Shown here in pieces: positions 11,975-21,199 of a DNA stretch of 26,333 nt (the stretch's first letter is position 1; each line of letters starts with the position of its first letter). This DNA comes from a virus. The translations under genes were made by a program, and so were the position numbers. The DNA lies in the IMG/VR virus record IMGVR_UViG_3300030380_001223, positions 1 through 26,333 of that record; one strand, given 5' to 3'. The notes beneath the pieces are model-generated. The model was not told where the DNA came from. It saw only the letters and a list, made by a program, of their open reading frames with translations, and did not search any database.

Positions 11975-14900
11975 CTACGGCACAAACGCTTCATCTAAGT
12001 GTTCGTAACCTCTATCTTTTGTGTATTTGAAGGTGTGTCCAGTTTCCTCGTTATCGTAGAGAACAGGAATACTAATGTCCGAACCTTCGTGAGTTGCCAG
12101 ATGTCGTTCTAATCCTACGACTAACATCTGGAAAAGTTCTTGGTCTTTTTCTTTTGGCAGTGGGCGACCTGTGCTTACCATTTCCATAAAGATTTCACCA
12201 ACACGTGGGTTTGAAATCATCTGCGTTAGAAGAGACATATTGTTGTTACGCATCTGTTGTAATATCGCTTCCGTACCCACGTACCTGAAACTTACAACAC
12301 CGCGATTGATAGCATAAAATCGGCTGATGTAACTCTCGATTGAAAAGTCACGAGGTATGCCGGTAAAACGCACCCCTTCAGATTTTACTTTTACATTCTG
12401 TTCAGACATAAATGCAAGGACATCCATGTACGTTTTGTAATTCTTTTCTCCCAAGATGTCTTGAACTACTGTTTTAACTTCAGGATTGTTTACACCTAAA
12501 ATTTCATTTAGTTGACCTAAATCCATCTCGAACTTTTGTACTATCTGACCTTTACCTACCAGTGGTATGTAGGTGTTTGTAGCTTTAAACGCTTTTGCTT
12601 CAATAGCTTCTTGCAAGACAGAGCGTAGAATCATGTTGATATCTTGTTCGCTCATGCCGCTTTCAGCAAACAGGTGTGTTCGCAGTTGTGAGAGGCGTTG
12701 AGGTCCACCGCTGATTAGTTGAGAAGCTAAGTTCGATGCGTCTACTCTGTCTGCAGTGTAGTTCTGTAGAAAACGTACGGAATCATCCAACCCTTTTTTA
12801 ATGACCACTACATCTCTTGTTGTTTGAGCCGCCACTTCTTGGGCGGCATTTTTGTACATAGCCATACCTTTTTCGAAGTTGACCTTACCTACACTTCCTT
12901 CGCTAAAGTTCATTAGCTGATTAAACATACGGTCTGTGTTTACCAAACGTACTTCTGTGCCTGCATTGTTTACACCCACAAAAGCCTTTTCAAAGTTACG
13001 GGATATTGTTTCAAACTCATCAAAGGCCATATCACCACGCTCAACAGCATCTAAAATAAATTCTCTGTAGTTTGCAGCTAGTATCTCTTGAAATGCTTGT
13101 CCCTTTGGTGTGTCGATATTTATTTTCTTACCATCTGGTGTATCCACACCAATGATGTTAGCTAAAGATGTTAGGTTGTTTTGTTGTTCTGTTGTAGATT
13201 TACGTGACCACGCCTTTACATCAATCCACGTGTTGGGCTTGTTATTTCCAAATGTCATGCCCAGAGGATTGTCTGCTGATGCGTCTACACTTACACGTGC
13301 GCCATTCTTAAAGTCTTGAAAGCCCATCCAGCTACGAATAAGCGGATTGTCTTGATACTTTGACATGAGAGCAGACCAGCCTGCGTTAGCCATAGCCACG
13401 CCTTCTTTTACCGTTACATCTTGACTTGAACCATTAGGCATAGTCAAAGTGGCTATCAAATCATTCGCTGGTATGCGCTGACCTTCTGGTGTTTCTACAA
13501 CAAAGTTACCAAATGCTGCGGTAGCACCGTTTCTAATCTGTAAGTATGTAGCCTGTGCTTGCCCCTTGCCTGCTCTTTCAGCGGACCGTGCTAGGTTGCC
13601 AGATGCTTGTTGTAATTCACGAAGCTGAATAAAGTTCAACGGAAAAACTTCTATGTTGCCACCACGTTTCTGTGCTTCCTTACGCATGTAGTTTACAGCA
13701 GCAACGGCACGAGGTACGTTTTTAGTAAGAGGTTCTCTGTTTTCTGCAGCCCGTTCAAATGCCGCTTGTATTACATCCTCTGTTTCCATGCCGTTCTTTG
13801 TAGCCACTTGGGATATGACAGCATTAGCAGACTGTTCAAGCGTACCAAGAATTTTGTTTAAAGGACTCATGGCTGCTGTGTTTGGATTCATAGCTGTAAG
13901 AAACTCAGCGTTGTCCTCTGACTTAGAAGCAGATACAATCGTATCAAGTATGTCACCGCCGTCACTAAAAGCTGCACCATTTACAGGAACGAGGTTACCG
14001 TCTGGACCTCTCATACGAAAAATCTGTCCATTTAATTCTTTATATGGAAGTGCTGCTTTTGCCTTGTCTGCAGAGTATGTGCTTTCCATCAGCAATGCAA
14101 GTAAGTCACCCGGCTTTTTAAAGTTAGGAAGTCCCCCTGCTACGTCTGCAGCCTTGGGTAGGGTTTCTGGTTTTTCTGCACTCATTACAGAAAGAATAGT
14201 ATCTTTTGCTCTGTCTGTTGTTGTAGGCAGAGCGTTGGTTACAGTTTGACGAGCCTGTGCTAAAATAGAGTCTGCAACTTTATCCGCTTTTTCATCTATA
14301 CTTGTTTTTATCTGTGCTGCTTTGCCCGGTGTTATTCTTTCAATACCATAGCTATGCAGGTTGTCAAAGACTTCAGCCATGCTTTTTTCACTGCCCGGTG
14401 CGATACGAGCGAGAGAGCCGTTGGGTGTACCCTCAATCATACCAAGAACGGTGTTGGAGTAGTTTCTGTTTAGTACACCTAAATCACTTTCAAGCTGGTC
14501 AATCTTACCCTTTGCATTATCCATAGCTGCCTGCACTGTGGTGTACAACTTGTTTGTTGCCGTACCGTCTACAACAGCGTTTTCATTCTCTCTCAAACGT
14601 ACGAACAGACCTCGCAGTTCACTGAGCAGTTCTTGTTGTGCGCTTCTATTTTCTTCAAGTGTTTGCATCAAGCCTTTAAACTCTGCGGTAGCAGGTGCGT
14701 CCAGACCTACTCGCATACCCTCTTCTAACGTTTGCAAAACAGCAAGGCTGATAATATTTGATGCAGACCGTTCAAGCAGGTTTGATGGGATGCCTTCACC
14801 TCTTAATGCGCTAGACAAACCATTAAAGTATCGTACCCTTGCTAAAACTGCATCGCGAAACTCAGGGTCAAAGTTAGCAAGATTTTCAGCTAAACGTGAT

Positions 14901-16750
14901 GCTTGTTTTGCTGCAAACGGGTTTAACGTTCTACCAGCTTTCATACGTTTGACTATATCCACAGCCCCCCCGGGTGCTTTTGAAAGGCCGTACATAGCCA
15001 TACCTGCACCAGAACCTAAAAACTCCCAGAACATTTCATCACCGCCGTGAGCCTGTGCTGTGGTATACGCAGTTGCTCCACCAAGCACAACTGCCGCGTC
15101 TAATCGTTTACTGTCGCGCATAAATTTAGGTACATTTGATTGTGCAACAATACGACGAAGTTGCGTTTCAGTACGAGATACATCTAACTTGAGAGAGTTA
15201 ATCCGGTCTACCTCTTTTACTGTGAGAGGACGGTTTTCATCACTGGCACGGTTTTTTATGCCAATTATCTCTTGTCTCTTGTTGTTTCTAAATTCTACAA
15301 ACTTGCGTACTTCCGGTTTTTTGCTTACGGAGAGTGCCGCTTCTTCTATTTCAAATCCTGCTTTGAGTGCGCTAGAGGTACGAATACCATTTATTTTTGC
15401 AGTGACGGCTCCTACTGTATCTATTGTTGTAGATACTGCTCCACCTACTACGGGAACATTTAGCACCTTATCGTGTATTTTTGCGGAATTAAAAGTAATA
15501 CCAAGCTGCGACCTACGCATGGCTTGATAGCCTTGAAGTATATCCTCTTGGCTTATACCGGGAAATTTTGCACGTTGATTTTGTTCGTACAATTTAAAAT
15601 TAGCTATTTCTTTTTTGCCAGCAACGTACTTTATAGTTTTTGCTGTGCTAGTTGCGCCTACCGTTTCCACTGCAAGTGCGACTGTTTTTGTGCCAATACC
15701 GGACATCATACGAGACAGCCTCTCTGCCCCATTATAGTCAACATCTAAACCAAGTTGGTCAAGCCTGTTCAAAATCAACCCCGGCATACGAGGAAAGAAA
15801 CGTTCTAAAACTTCTTCTCTACCTTCAGGAGTAAAAAAATCACCGGGAATAAGTGTTGCATCTAGTGCTTCAGTAAGTAAGTACCCGCCTGCTTCAAACG
15901 GAAACCTTGCAATATCTGTAAACACACCTCTGAAGTTAGATACATCTCCTGCACCAAAGCCAAAGGCAGTAGGCAAGGACATTCTATGTTTCATAATACC
16001 TGCAATGTTACGCTCACTAAATCCATTGTTACGCATGGTTTGAACCATGTTCTGAGCCATCATCACATTCAGAACTTCGTTATCGCCAGTAACAGCGGTG
16101 AACGCATCCCACTTGGTGCGGTCTTCTACCTTTCTATCACTAAATGGATTTAAGTTTACAACGTACTCATTCAGGTCTTTAGGCGTGGTTGTATACTGCT
16201 CAGTAATAGAAGAGTAAGGTATCGGTTGATTAAACGAACGCTTACCCCCTAGCTTGTCTTGTATTTCAAAGTCAAGACTAATAGCCTTACCAGCGTTAAG
16301 TTTATTCAAACGACTTTCGTAACTTTCTGCTTTAGTAAAGAGTGCCTGCTGCGTAGGTATGTTACCCTTTTCGTCACGCTTACCGTCTGGGTCTTTAAAT
16401 GTAAACCCTCTGGCTTGCATAACTGTATTCTTAAAGTTGTCGTTGTCGATATCCACGCCTTTTGCTTTGTACGCTTCTTCTACACTGATTATAGGTGTAA
16501 CTTTAGAATGGTCGATTACATTTCGATATGTCTCTATAAACGCTGCACCAGCAAACGGCTTACTAAACGTAACTTCACGTTCACCTGTAATTGCAGGCTC
16601 AGAAGCAACCTTCTCTTCAAAACGTATTGGAGAAAGCCCTCCTAGTGAACCGGGAGCATCAAACATACTCGTACGCGGGTCACCAACAGTTCCTTGCGAC
16701 AGACCTTTTCCTACCTTTTTAAATAGGCTGTAATCGCTATCTTCTGCCAT
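11975..16750 (-). CDS. Very large putative internal virion (DNA ejection) protein, 1591 aa
   Basis: Only the size, place and composition point to a function. It is the largest gene here, next to another giant gene at the end of the structural block, as T7 gp15 and gp16 (inner core, ejected into the cell envelope to form a DNA channel) are. A hydrophobic, glycine/alanine-rich stretch at about 555-595 (AAVVLGGATAYTTAQA, FLGSGAGMAMYGLSK) could insert in membranes, and long helical or coiled stretches follow (LEENRSAQQELLSELRGLFVRLRENE, about 695-725; GKIDQLESDLGVLN, about 745-760). No lytic transglycosylase motif was seen. ATG 16750 begins MAEDSDYSLFKKVGKGLSQG; AGGA lies 11 nt upstream, inside the previous gene's end. 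Confidence 0.6.
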   Translation of the reverse strand: MAEDSDYSLFKKVGKGLSQGTVGDPRTSMFDAPGSLGGLSPIRFEEKVASEPAITGEREVTFSKPFAGAAFIETYRNVIDHSKVTPIISVEEAYKAKGVDIDNDNFKNTVMQARGFTFKDPDGKRDEKGNIPTQQALFTKAESYESRLNKLNAGKAISLDFEIQDKLGGKRSFNQPIPYSSITEQYTTTPKDLNEYVVNLNPFSDRKVEDRTKWDAFTAVTGDNEVLNVMMAQNMVQTMRNNGFSERNIAGIMKHRMSLPTAFGFGAGDVSNFRGVFTDIARFPFEAGGYLLTEALDATLIPGDFFTPEGREEVLERFFPRMPGLILNRLDQLGLDVDYNGAERLSRMMSGIGTKTVALAVETVGATSTAKTIKYVAGKKEIANFKLYEQNQRAKFPGISQEDILQGYQAMRRSQLGITFNSAKIHDKVLNVPVVGGAVSTTIDTVGAVTAKINGIRTSSALKAGFEIEEAALSVSKKPEVRKFVEFRNNKRQEIIGIKNRASDENRPLTVKEVDRINSLKLDVSRTETQLRRIVAQSNVPKFMRDSKRLDAAVVLGGATAYTTAQAHGGDEMFWEFLGSGAGMAMYGLSKAPGGAVDIVKRMKAGRTLNPFAAKQASRLAENLANFDPEFRDAVLARVRYFNGLSSALRGEGIPSNLLERSASNIISLAVLQTLEEGMRVGLDAPATAEFKGLMQTLEENRSAQQELLSELRGLFVRLRENENAVVDGTATNKLYTTVQAAMDNAKGKIDQLESDLGVLNRNYSNTVLGMIEGTPNGSLARIAPGSEKSMAEVFDNLHSYGIERITPGKAAQIKTSIDEKADKVADSILAQARQTVTNALPTTTDRAKDTILSVMSAEKPETLPKAADVAGGLPNFKKPGDLLALLMESTYSADKAKAALPYKELNGQIFRMRGPDGNLVPVNGAAFSDGGDILDTIVSASKSEDNAEFLTAMNPNTAAMSPLNKILGTLEQSANAVISQVATKNGMETEDVIQAAFERAAENREPLTKNVPRAVAAVNYMRKEAQKRGGNIEVFPLNFIQLRELQQASGNLARSAERAGKGQAQATYLQIRNGATAAFGNFVVETPEGQRIPANDLIATLTMPNGSSQDVTVKEGVAMANAGWSALMSKYQDNPLIRSWMGFQDFKNGARVSVDASADNPLGMTFGNNKPNTWIDVKAWSRKSTTEQQNNLTSLANIIGVDTPDGKKINIDTPKGQAFQEILAANYREFILDAVERGDMAFDEFETISRNFEKAFVGVNNAGTEVRLVNTDRMFNQLMNFSEGSVGKVNFEKGMAMYKNAAQEVAAQTTRDVVVIKKGLDDSVRFLQNYTADRVDASNLASQLISGGPQRLSQLRTHLFAESGMSEQDINMILRSVLQEAIEAKAFKATNTYIPLVGKGQIVQKFEMDLGQLNEILGVNNPEVKTVVQDILGEKNYKTYMDVLAFMSEQNVKVKSEGVRFTGIPRDFSIESYISRFYAINRGVVSFRYVGTEAILQQMRNNNMSLLTQMISNPRVGEIFMEMVSTGRPLPKEKDQELFQMLVVGLERHLATHEGSDISIPVLYDNEETGHTFKYTKDRGYEHLDEAFVP

Positions 16751-16752
16751 GC

Positions 16753-19700
16753 TTATTGAATCCTGCTTGTAAAGTTAGCTCTGTCATCTGCTGTAATTTG
16801 GTCAACAGAAGTGTAGGGTTCTTGCCCATCTAATGTTCTTTGGAAGTTTACAGAGTTTAATAGAGTGTTATCATCTATTGCGTCTATGGCTTTTGTATTG
16901 TTAATTCGAGATGCAATCTGTGTGGGTGTTATATTTCTGTGGAATACGCCTCTATCAGCAACTGCAGATAAGTTTTGCACGACAGCAAAAGCTGCAGCAG
17001 TGCGAGGATTACGAGTTGTGCTATACTGTGCAACCGTGCGAATTTCACGCATCATGTTACGAGCAACTTCAATGACTGCAATCTGCGACTGCGGAGAAGC
17101 AGTTACGTTTTGACGCAAAGCGCGAAGTATTAATGCAACGTCTTGGTCAGAAATCGTACGACCTCCTGTACCCCCTTGGATGGTAGCAGATAGTTCGTAC
17201 GCCAAAGTAACGATGTGGAACTGACGAGCGGCTAAGGCTCGTTCTTCTTCGGTCTCTGCGTTCGCTACCTCTGTAGCAATCTCGTCGATAATTGCTTCAA
17301 CCTGTTCGCGACCTTTGTTACCTTCAGAACCAGTGTCCAAACCTACTTGCTGTTTGAGAGCGTCTACACGTGAGTTAAATGCTTCTGAAATTGCATCCTT
17401 ATCTGTGCCTCCCAATAAGTTTTGAAAAGCACCAAAAGCTTCTCTACCCAAGTATTCTAATCCGTCGATTGTAAGAATAATCCCGCCTACTGCAGTACTA
17501 GGACGTACGTTCCCATCAGGGTCATAATACGTACCTAATATATCGTTTGCAATACCAATGCCTCGATTAGCACTTTTTATTACCCCTTGATTTGCTCTGA
17601 ACTGTTGCTCTGTTTGAGTTGAACCGTAGCCCATCAAACCGTTATTTAAGGCAGCGTCCATAACAGAGGGGGGAGTGTAAGTAAATATATCTAAATTTGC
17701 AGGATGTTGATATATTAATTGTTCTGCAGCCTCTACAGCGTCAGTTAACGTACCAGAAGCAGGTATAAAGGTGTTTGCAAAATATTTAAAGTCTTGTTCT
17801 TGCAGATTAGTTTCTTCACCATTTACGTACTGTATAAATCTGTCTAGGTAAGAAATATTTCTCCCACCTATATCTATTTTCTTGCTATCCATATTTTGAA
17901 ATGCAGCAAGCAACGGTTGATTTTGAGAAGGTTGTACTATGCCATCTGTAGCTATAGGTTCACCAAACCTATCTCTTTCAAACGATATGAATGAAAACAT
18001 ACTCTGTTGTGCCATATCTTGACGATTACCATTTAAAGCCATCAGCTTTGGCATTAATACATTTTCAGAAAAGGGGGCTTGTGCGGCAGGAACAAATGTT
18101 GGTACAAGGGCAACATCCATTCCTCTTTTAATCAGATTTCCCACTTGATTGTCCGCATCCATCGTATCTACATTCATTCCTGATTCTACAATAACAGGAA
18201 CAGAACCCGAAGGAGAGACCTTAGTAATTTTATCTAACACGTTCTTATTTTGTGTGTCTAGTTGTACTATGTCAGTTGCAAGTAAAGCGTCTTCAAATCC
18301 TTTCACTTTTAAAAACTGAGGATAATACTGCTTTACAAATCCTAAATTAGATTTATGACCTTGAAGAGGCGGAATCCCCATCTTCATCCGTTCGTTGTTT
18401 TGATTTGAACGTATATCAGATATAGACTGTACGATTGCAGGCACGGCCTGATTAACATATTCTTGGGTTCTATCACCATTATTTATATCATCTATAACAT
18501 CACCGGTAAGTTTGCCGTGCATCTTTATGAGACTATCCCCCGGTGTTGCAGACATAGGCGCACCTAAAAATTGACCAGCGTCCGTGCGAAACGGTATGTT
18601 CATGTCTTTGGCTAGTGACCTAGTTGGTGTTATGCTTGCAGAACTCGTACGAGAAATCGTACCCGTTGAATCAACCTTTACAGGAGCAGCGGTTACAGCT
18701 TCCCTCAGTTGTTCTGATGTAGCTTCAGATTGTAAAATTGTCTCTCCATTGGACATGGTAAGTTCTACGTCTTCTTTGTCTTCTTCTTCGATAGCCCCCA
18801 TCAGTCTTCCAGTTGAAAGATTAACCGGGCCTTTTCCCGCGTACTCATAGCCGGGTTGATTACCATACATTCGGTCAAGTTGAGAGCGAGATTCAGCTTG
18901 AACTAAATGATATTCTCCGTTTTTATCTTGTATGTAACCGAAATCACGTTGGATACCAGTTGGCTGGTTAGTTTCTCCGAATGTTTCATTAACTAGCCTA
19001 CCATTTTTAAATTCTCTAACGACCGGCACGTACGATATGCTCGATAAATCAAACCCTTGTTCGTGAGCCGTTTTTTCTAATTCGCTGTAAGTAAGATTAT
19101 TATACTGTATGTTACCTATACGAGCGTTAAATGTTGTCTTTTTTTCAACGGTATCTGCAGGAACTTTTCTTTCAATTACCTTTTCAGATACAACTGTACC
19201 TTTAGGTCCAGTTTCTTTTTCAACCTTTGTTATAGTTACTTGGTCTTGACGAAGGCCACGTTGTTCTAACTCTTTATCTAGTCCTTCTGTAGTTAAATTC
19301 ATTATGGTGGTAGCACTTTCAACTACCTTTCCATCCTTAATTTTTGCAGGTATAGTCATAGTAAAGCTTTGCTTCGCAGTTGTACGTGCTGCACCTAAAG
19401 GAGCTGTCTTAGTTTCGCCAATACGTTTTCCGTCTGGTGTAAAAAAAGCGGATTCCATTAGAGGTTCTACGCCTATTTCAAAACCATATGCTTGTGCATC
19501 GGCTGCGTCCGACACAGGAAATATTCTGTCACCTACACGGATGCTTCTTTGTTCACTAGCACCCATTGCAACCTGCAACTCTTTAGGTTCAAATATGTCA
19601 GGAACACCATCTTTATTCAAGACTCCTACTTGTGGGGGGTTAATTAAATCAACCATCCCACCGACATTCTGCCGTAGAAATTCTATTGTGCCAACCCGGC

Positions 19701-20091
19701 CTTGAAATGAATATACGGGCGCACCTGCTGCGTTCCCGCCGCCGCCGATAATCTCACTGATTGGTTGAAACGCAGTTTCTGCGCCTGTTTTCGTACCAAT
19801 TATGTCGTACCCTTCAGGGTGTCTTGCAGGACCAACAAAAGGTTTTGTAAAAATATCAGACGGGTCTGTTTTGCTGCGATACATATAGAATTGTTTATTT
19901 TTTTCAGCTATTTTTAAACGTTCACGGTCATCTTTGCGGTCTTCCTGAACACCTATCTTTTTCAGTTCAAATTCCTGCTCTGCTTTTGTAGCTTCAGACG
20001 CTGCTTGATTTGCTTCAATAGCCTGTTTAGTTAACCTATTCTTTTTCTGTGATACACTAAATGCGTACAATCCTAACAGAAGTGGGTCCAT
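16753..20091 (-). CDS. Large putative internal virion protein, 1112 aa
   Basis: This second giant protein starts MDPLLLGLYAFSVSQKKNRL, with a short hydrophobic start followed by a strongly charged coiled-coil (about 22-68: KQAIEANQAASEATKAEQEF...ERLKIAEKNKQF). The middle is rich in beta-like segments and Thr/Ser/Gly stretches, and the end is helical (ARNMMREIRTVAQYS). It could be the partner of the 1591-aa protein in the ejection core, as gp15 and gp16 are in T7. No enzymatic motif is recognised. It overlaps the preceding stop by one base (TAATG) with GGAG nine bases upstream and ends 3 nt before the next start, so the giant proteins are probably made together. Confidence 0.55.
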   Translation of the reverse strand: MDPLLLGLYAFSVSQKKNRLTKQAIEANQAASEATKAEQEFELKKIGVQEDRKDDRERLKIAEKNKQFYMYRSKTDPSDIFTKPFVGPARHPEGYDIIGTKTGAETAFQPISEIIGGGGNAAGAPVYSFQGRVGTIEFLRQNVGGMVDLINPPQVGVLNKDGVPDIFEPKELQVAMGASEQRSIRVGDRIFPVSDAADAQAYGFEIGVEPLMESAFFTPDGKRIGETKTAPLGAARTTAKQSFTMTIPAKIKDGKVVESATTIMNLTTEGLDKELEQRGLRQDQVTITKVEKETGPKGTVVSEKVIERKVPADTVEKKTTFNARIGNIQYNNLTYSELEKTAHEQGFDLSSISYVPVVREFKNGRLVNETFGETNQPTGIQRDFGYIQDKNGEYHLVQAESRSQLDRMYGNQPGYEYAGKGPVNLSTGRLMGAIEEEDKEDVELTMSNGETILQSEATSEQLREAVTAAPVKVDSTGTISRTSSASITPTRSLAKDMNIPFRTDAGQFLGAPMSATPGDSLIKMHGKLTGDVIDDINNGDRTQEYVNQAVPAIVQSISDIRSNQNNERMKMGIPPLQGHKSNLGFVKQYYPQFLKVKGFEDALLATDIVQLDTQNKNVLDKITKVSPSGSVPVIVESGMNVDTMDADNQVGNLIKRGMDVALVPTFVPAAQAPFSENVLMPKLMALNGNRQDMAQQSMFSFISFERDRFGEPIATDGIVQPSQNQPLLAAFQNMDSKKIDIGGRNISYLDRFIQYVNGEETNLQEQDFKYFANTFIPASGTLTDAVEAAEQLIYQHPANLDIFTYTPPSVMDAALNNGLMGYGSTQTEQQFRANQGVIKSANRGIGIANDILGTYYDPDGNVRPSTAVGGIILTIDGLEYLGREAFGAFQNLLGGTDKDAISEAFNSRVDALKQQVGLDTGSEGNKGREQVEAIIDEIATEVANAETEEERALAARQFHIVTLAYELSATIQGGTGGRTISDQDVALILRALRQNVTASPQSQIAVIEVARNMMREIRTVAQYSTTRNPRTAAAFAVVQNLSAVADRGVFHRNITPTQIASRINNTKAIDAIDDNTLLNSVNFQRTLDGQEPYTSVDQITADDRANFTSRIQ

Positions 20092-20636
20092 TACTCAGTC
20101 TCCTCGCTTACTGGTGGTGTACTAAGAAAAGAGTTCTCAGGCGGTGCGTCCTGTGTCTCATACGACACATCAAATTTTTCACCCATACGTGTCATGCGGT
20201 TACGCTCTTCGTTCATAGCCATAAACAGTTGTGGATTACGGCTCTTGATAATGTTGTAAAATGCCACGTCATCAACATTACCTTGGGATTCTTCTTCGTC
20301 AACAAACATTTGAACAGGTATGCCCTCTTGGAGAGCCATGTCGTACAAGAACACACCTACTGCAGGTTTAATTATTTCAGCAACGTCAGGGGTAAACGCA
20401 CCTGCCATAAAGCCTTTAAAAGCAACTTGGTCTACCAACTCTTCGACTGTGATGCCTGCCAGCATTAATTTAAGCATATCATTACGTGCAGGACCGTTGC
20501 CAATGCTTTCTGTAATATGGTCTATCGCATCATCTGGATTAGAAAAACGAGCAGGCTGTTCCCATGCCCACTTGCCCGGTGGTCCAGTAAGAGAGTTGCC
20601 CGGTGGGGCAGCAAGTGCAGTAATTTTATCTTGCAT
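20091..20636 (-). CDS. Conserved hypothetical structural-cluster protein, 181 aa
   Basis: The product starts MQDKITALAAPPGNSLTGPP and continues GKWAWEQPARFSNPDDAIDHI, with a helical middle (NDMLKLMLAGITVEELVDQVAFKGFMAGAFTPDVAEIIKPAVGVFLYDMA) and a disordered, acidic, proline-rich tail. I recall related proteins (LTAPPGKW.W..PP, GAFTPDVAE) in marine phages next to large virion genes, with no known function. AGGA sits 6 nt before ATG 20636, at the previous stop. A role in virion assembly or as a minor internal protein is inferred from place only. Confidence 0.6.
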   Translation of the reverse strand: MQDKITALAAPPGNSLTGPPGKWAWEQPARFSNPDDAIDHITESIGNGPARNDMLKLMLAGITVEELVDQVAFKGFMAGAFTPDVAEIIKPAVGVFLYDMALQEGIPVQMFVDEEESQGNVDDVAFYNIIKSRNPQLFMAMNEERNRMTRMGEKFDVSYETQDAPPENSFLSTPPVSEETE

Positions 20637-20639
20637 AGT

Positions 20640-21194
20640 TTATCCTGTTAGTTTGGCACGTGCGCGACGCCTTGCAGATGTTGTGCTGGCAAGTGATGCT
20701 TTAGTAGTGACTGTTGGGCTAGCTGTGCTAACGGTCGGCAGTCCTACCATTCTAGCACGTTTAGCTAGATAACTTTGTACGTTTGCATTTGCTAATGCAC
20801 GATTGACTGAGCCATTTCTCCCTACGGGAATTTGACTAGCACGACCCGCTTGAAACGATGTGTTTGTTTTTACTGGTCCTACGCCGGGAGTTTTATTTAA
20901 AGGTATGGAAGGTAAATCACTGTACTTCAGGCTTTGCATCTCACCTGCTACCTCTGTACCAAACTGAAGAAGTTCTTTTCCAGATTCTAACATAGGAGAT
21001 AAAAACGAACCAACCTTGGTATCCCCAAATGCTGGAATACCTAACTTTTTAAGTCCGCTTCCTACAAAAGTTTTATCAGTGTAGTAACCGCCAGAGGTTT
21101 CTCCAAACAGGTACTCTTTCGCAACCGTACTTCCCAATATGGCTGCTCCTATCTTTAATGTCTTTCCGCCTACTGCTTTTGATAACCAACTCAT
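20640..21194 (-). CDS. Hypothetical structural-cluster protein, 184 aa
   Basis: The N-terminus has a short amphipathic/hydrophobic stretch (GKTLKIGAAILGSTVAKEYLFG) too weak for a clear membrane anchor; the rest is low in complexity with many Gly, Ser, Thr and Ala (TSFQAGRASQIPVGRNGSVNRALANANVQ), and the C-terminus is arginine-rich (SARRRARAKLTG). A basic tail in a capsid-interior protein could touch DNA. No family is recognised. It lies between the Q/A/N-rich protein and the 181-aa protein, with 3- to 5-nt gaps on either side. Confidence 0.55.
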   Translation of the reverse strand: MSWLSKAVGGKTLKIGAAILGSTVAKEYLFGETSGGYYTDKTFVGSGLKKLGIPAFGDTKVGSFLSPMLESGKELLQFGTEVAGEMQSLKYSDLPSIPLNKTPGVGPVKTNTSFQAGRASQIPVGRNGSVNRALANANVQSYLAKRARMVGLPTVSTASPTVTTKASLASTTSARRRARAKLTG

Positions 21195-21199
21195 ATCTT

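Noticed and set aside
11728-12030. A 100-aa plus-strand open frame and its neighbour at 11736-12008
   Set aside because: Both lie opposite the EF-hand gene and the end of the giant gene, and their Leu/Pro/Cys-rich sequences are typical of antisense frames.
14538-15527. Long plus-strand open frames (170 and 155 aa) opposite the 1591-aa gene
   Set aside because: They are shadows of the giant gene; they have serine-rich low-complexity sequence and no start signals.
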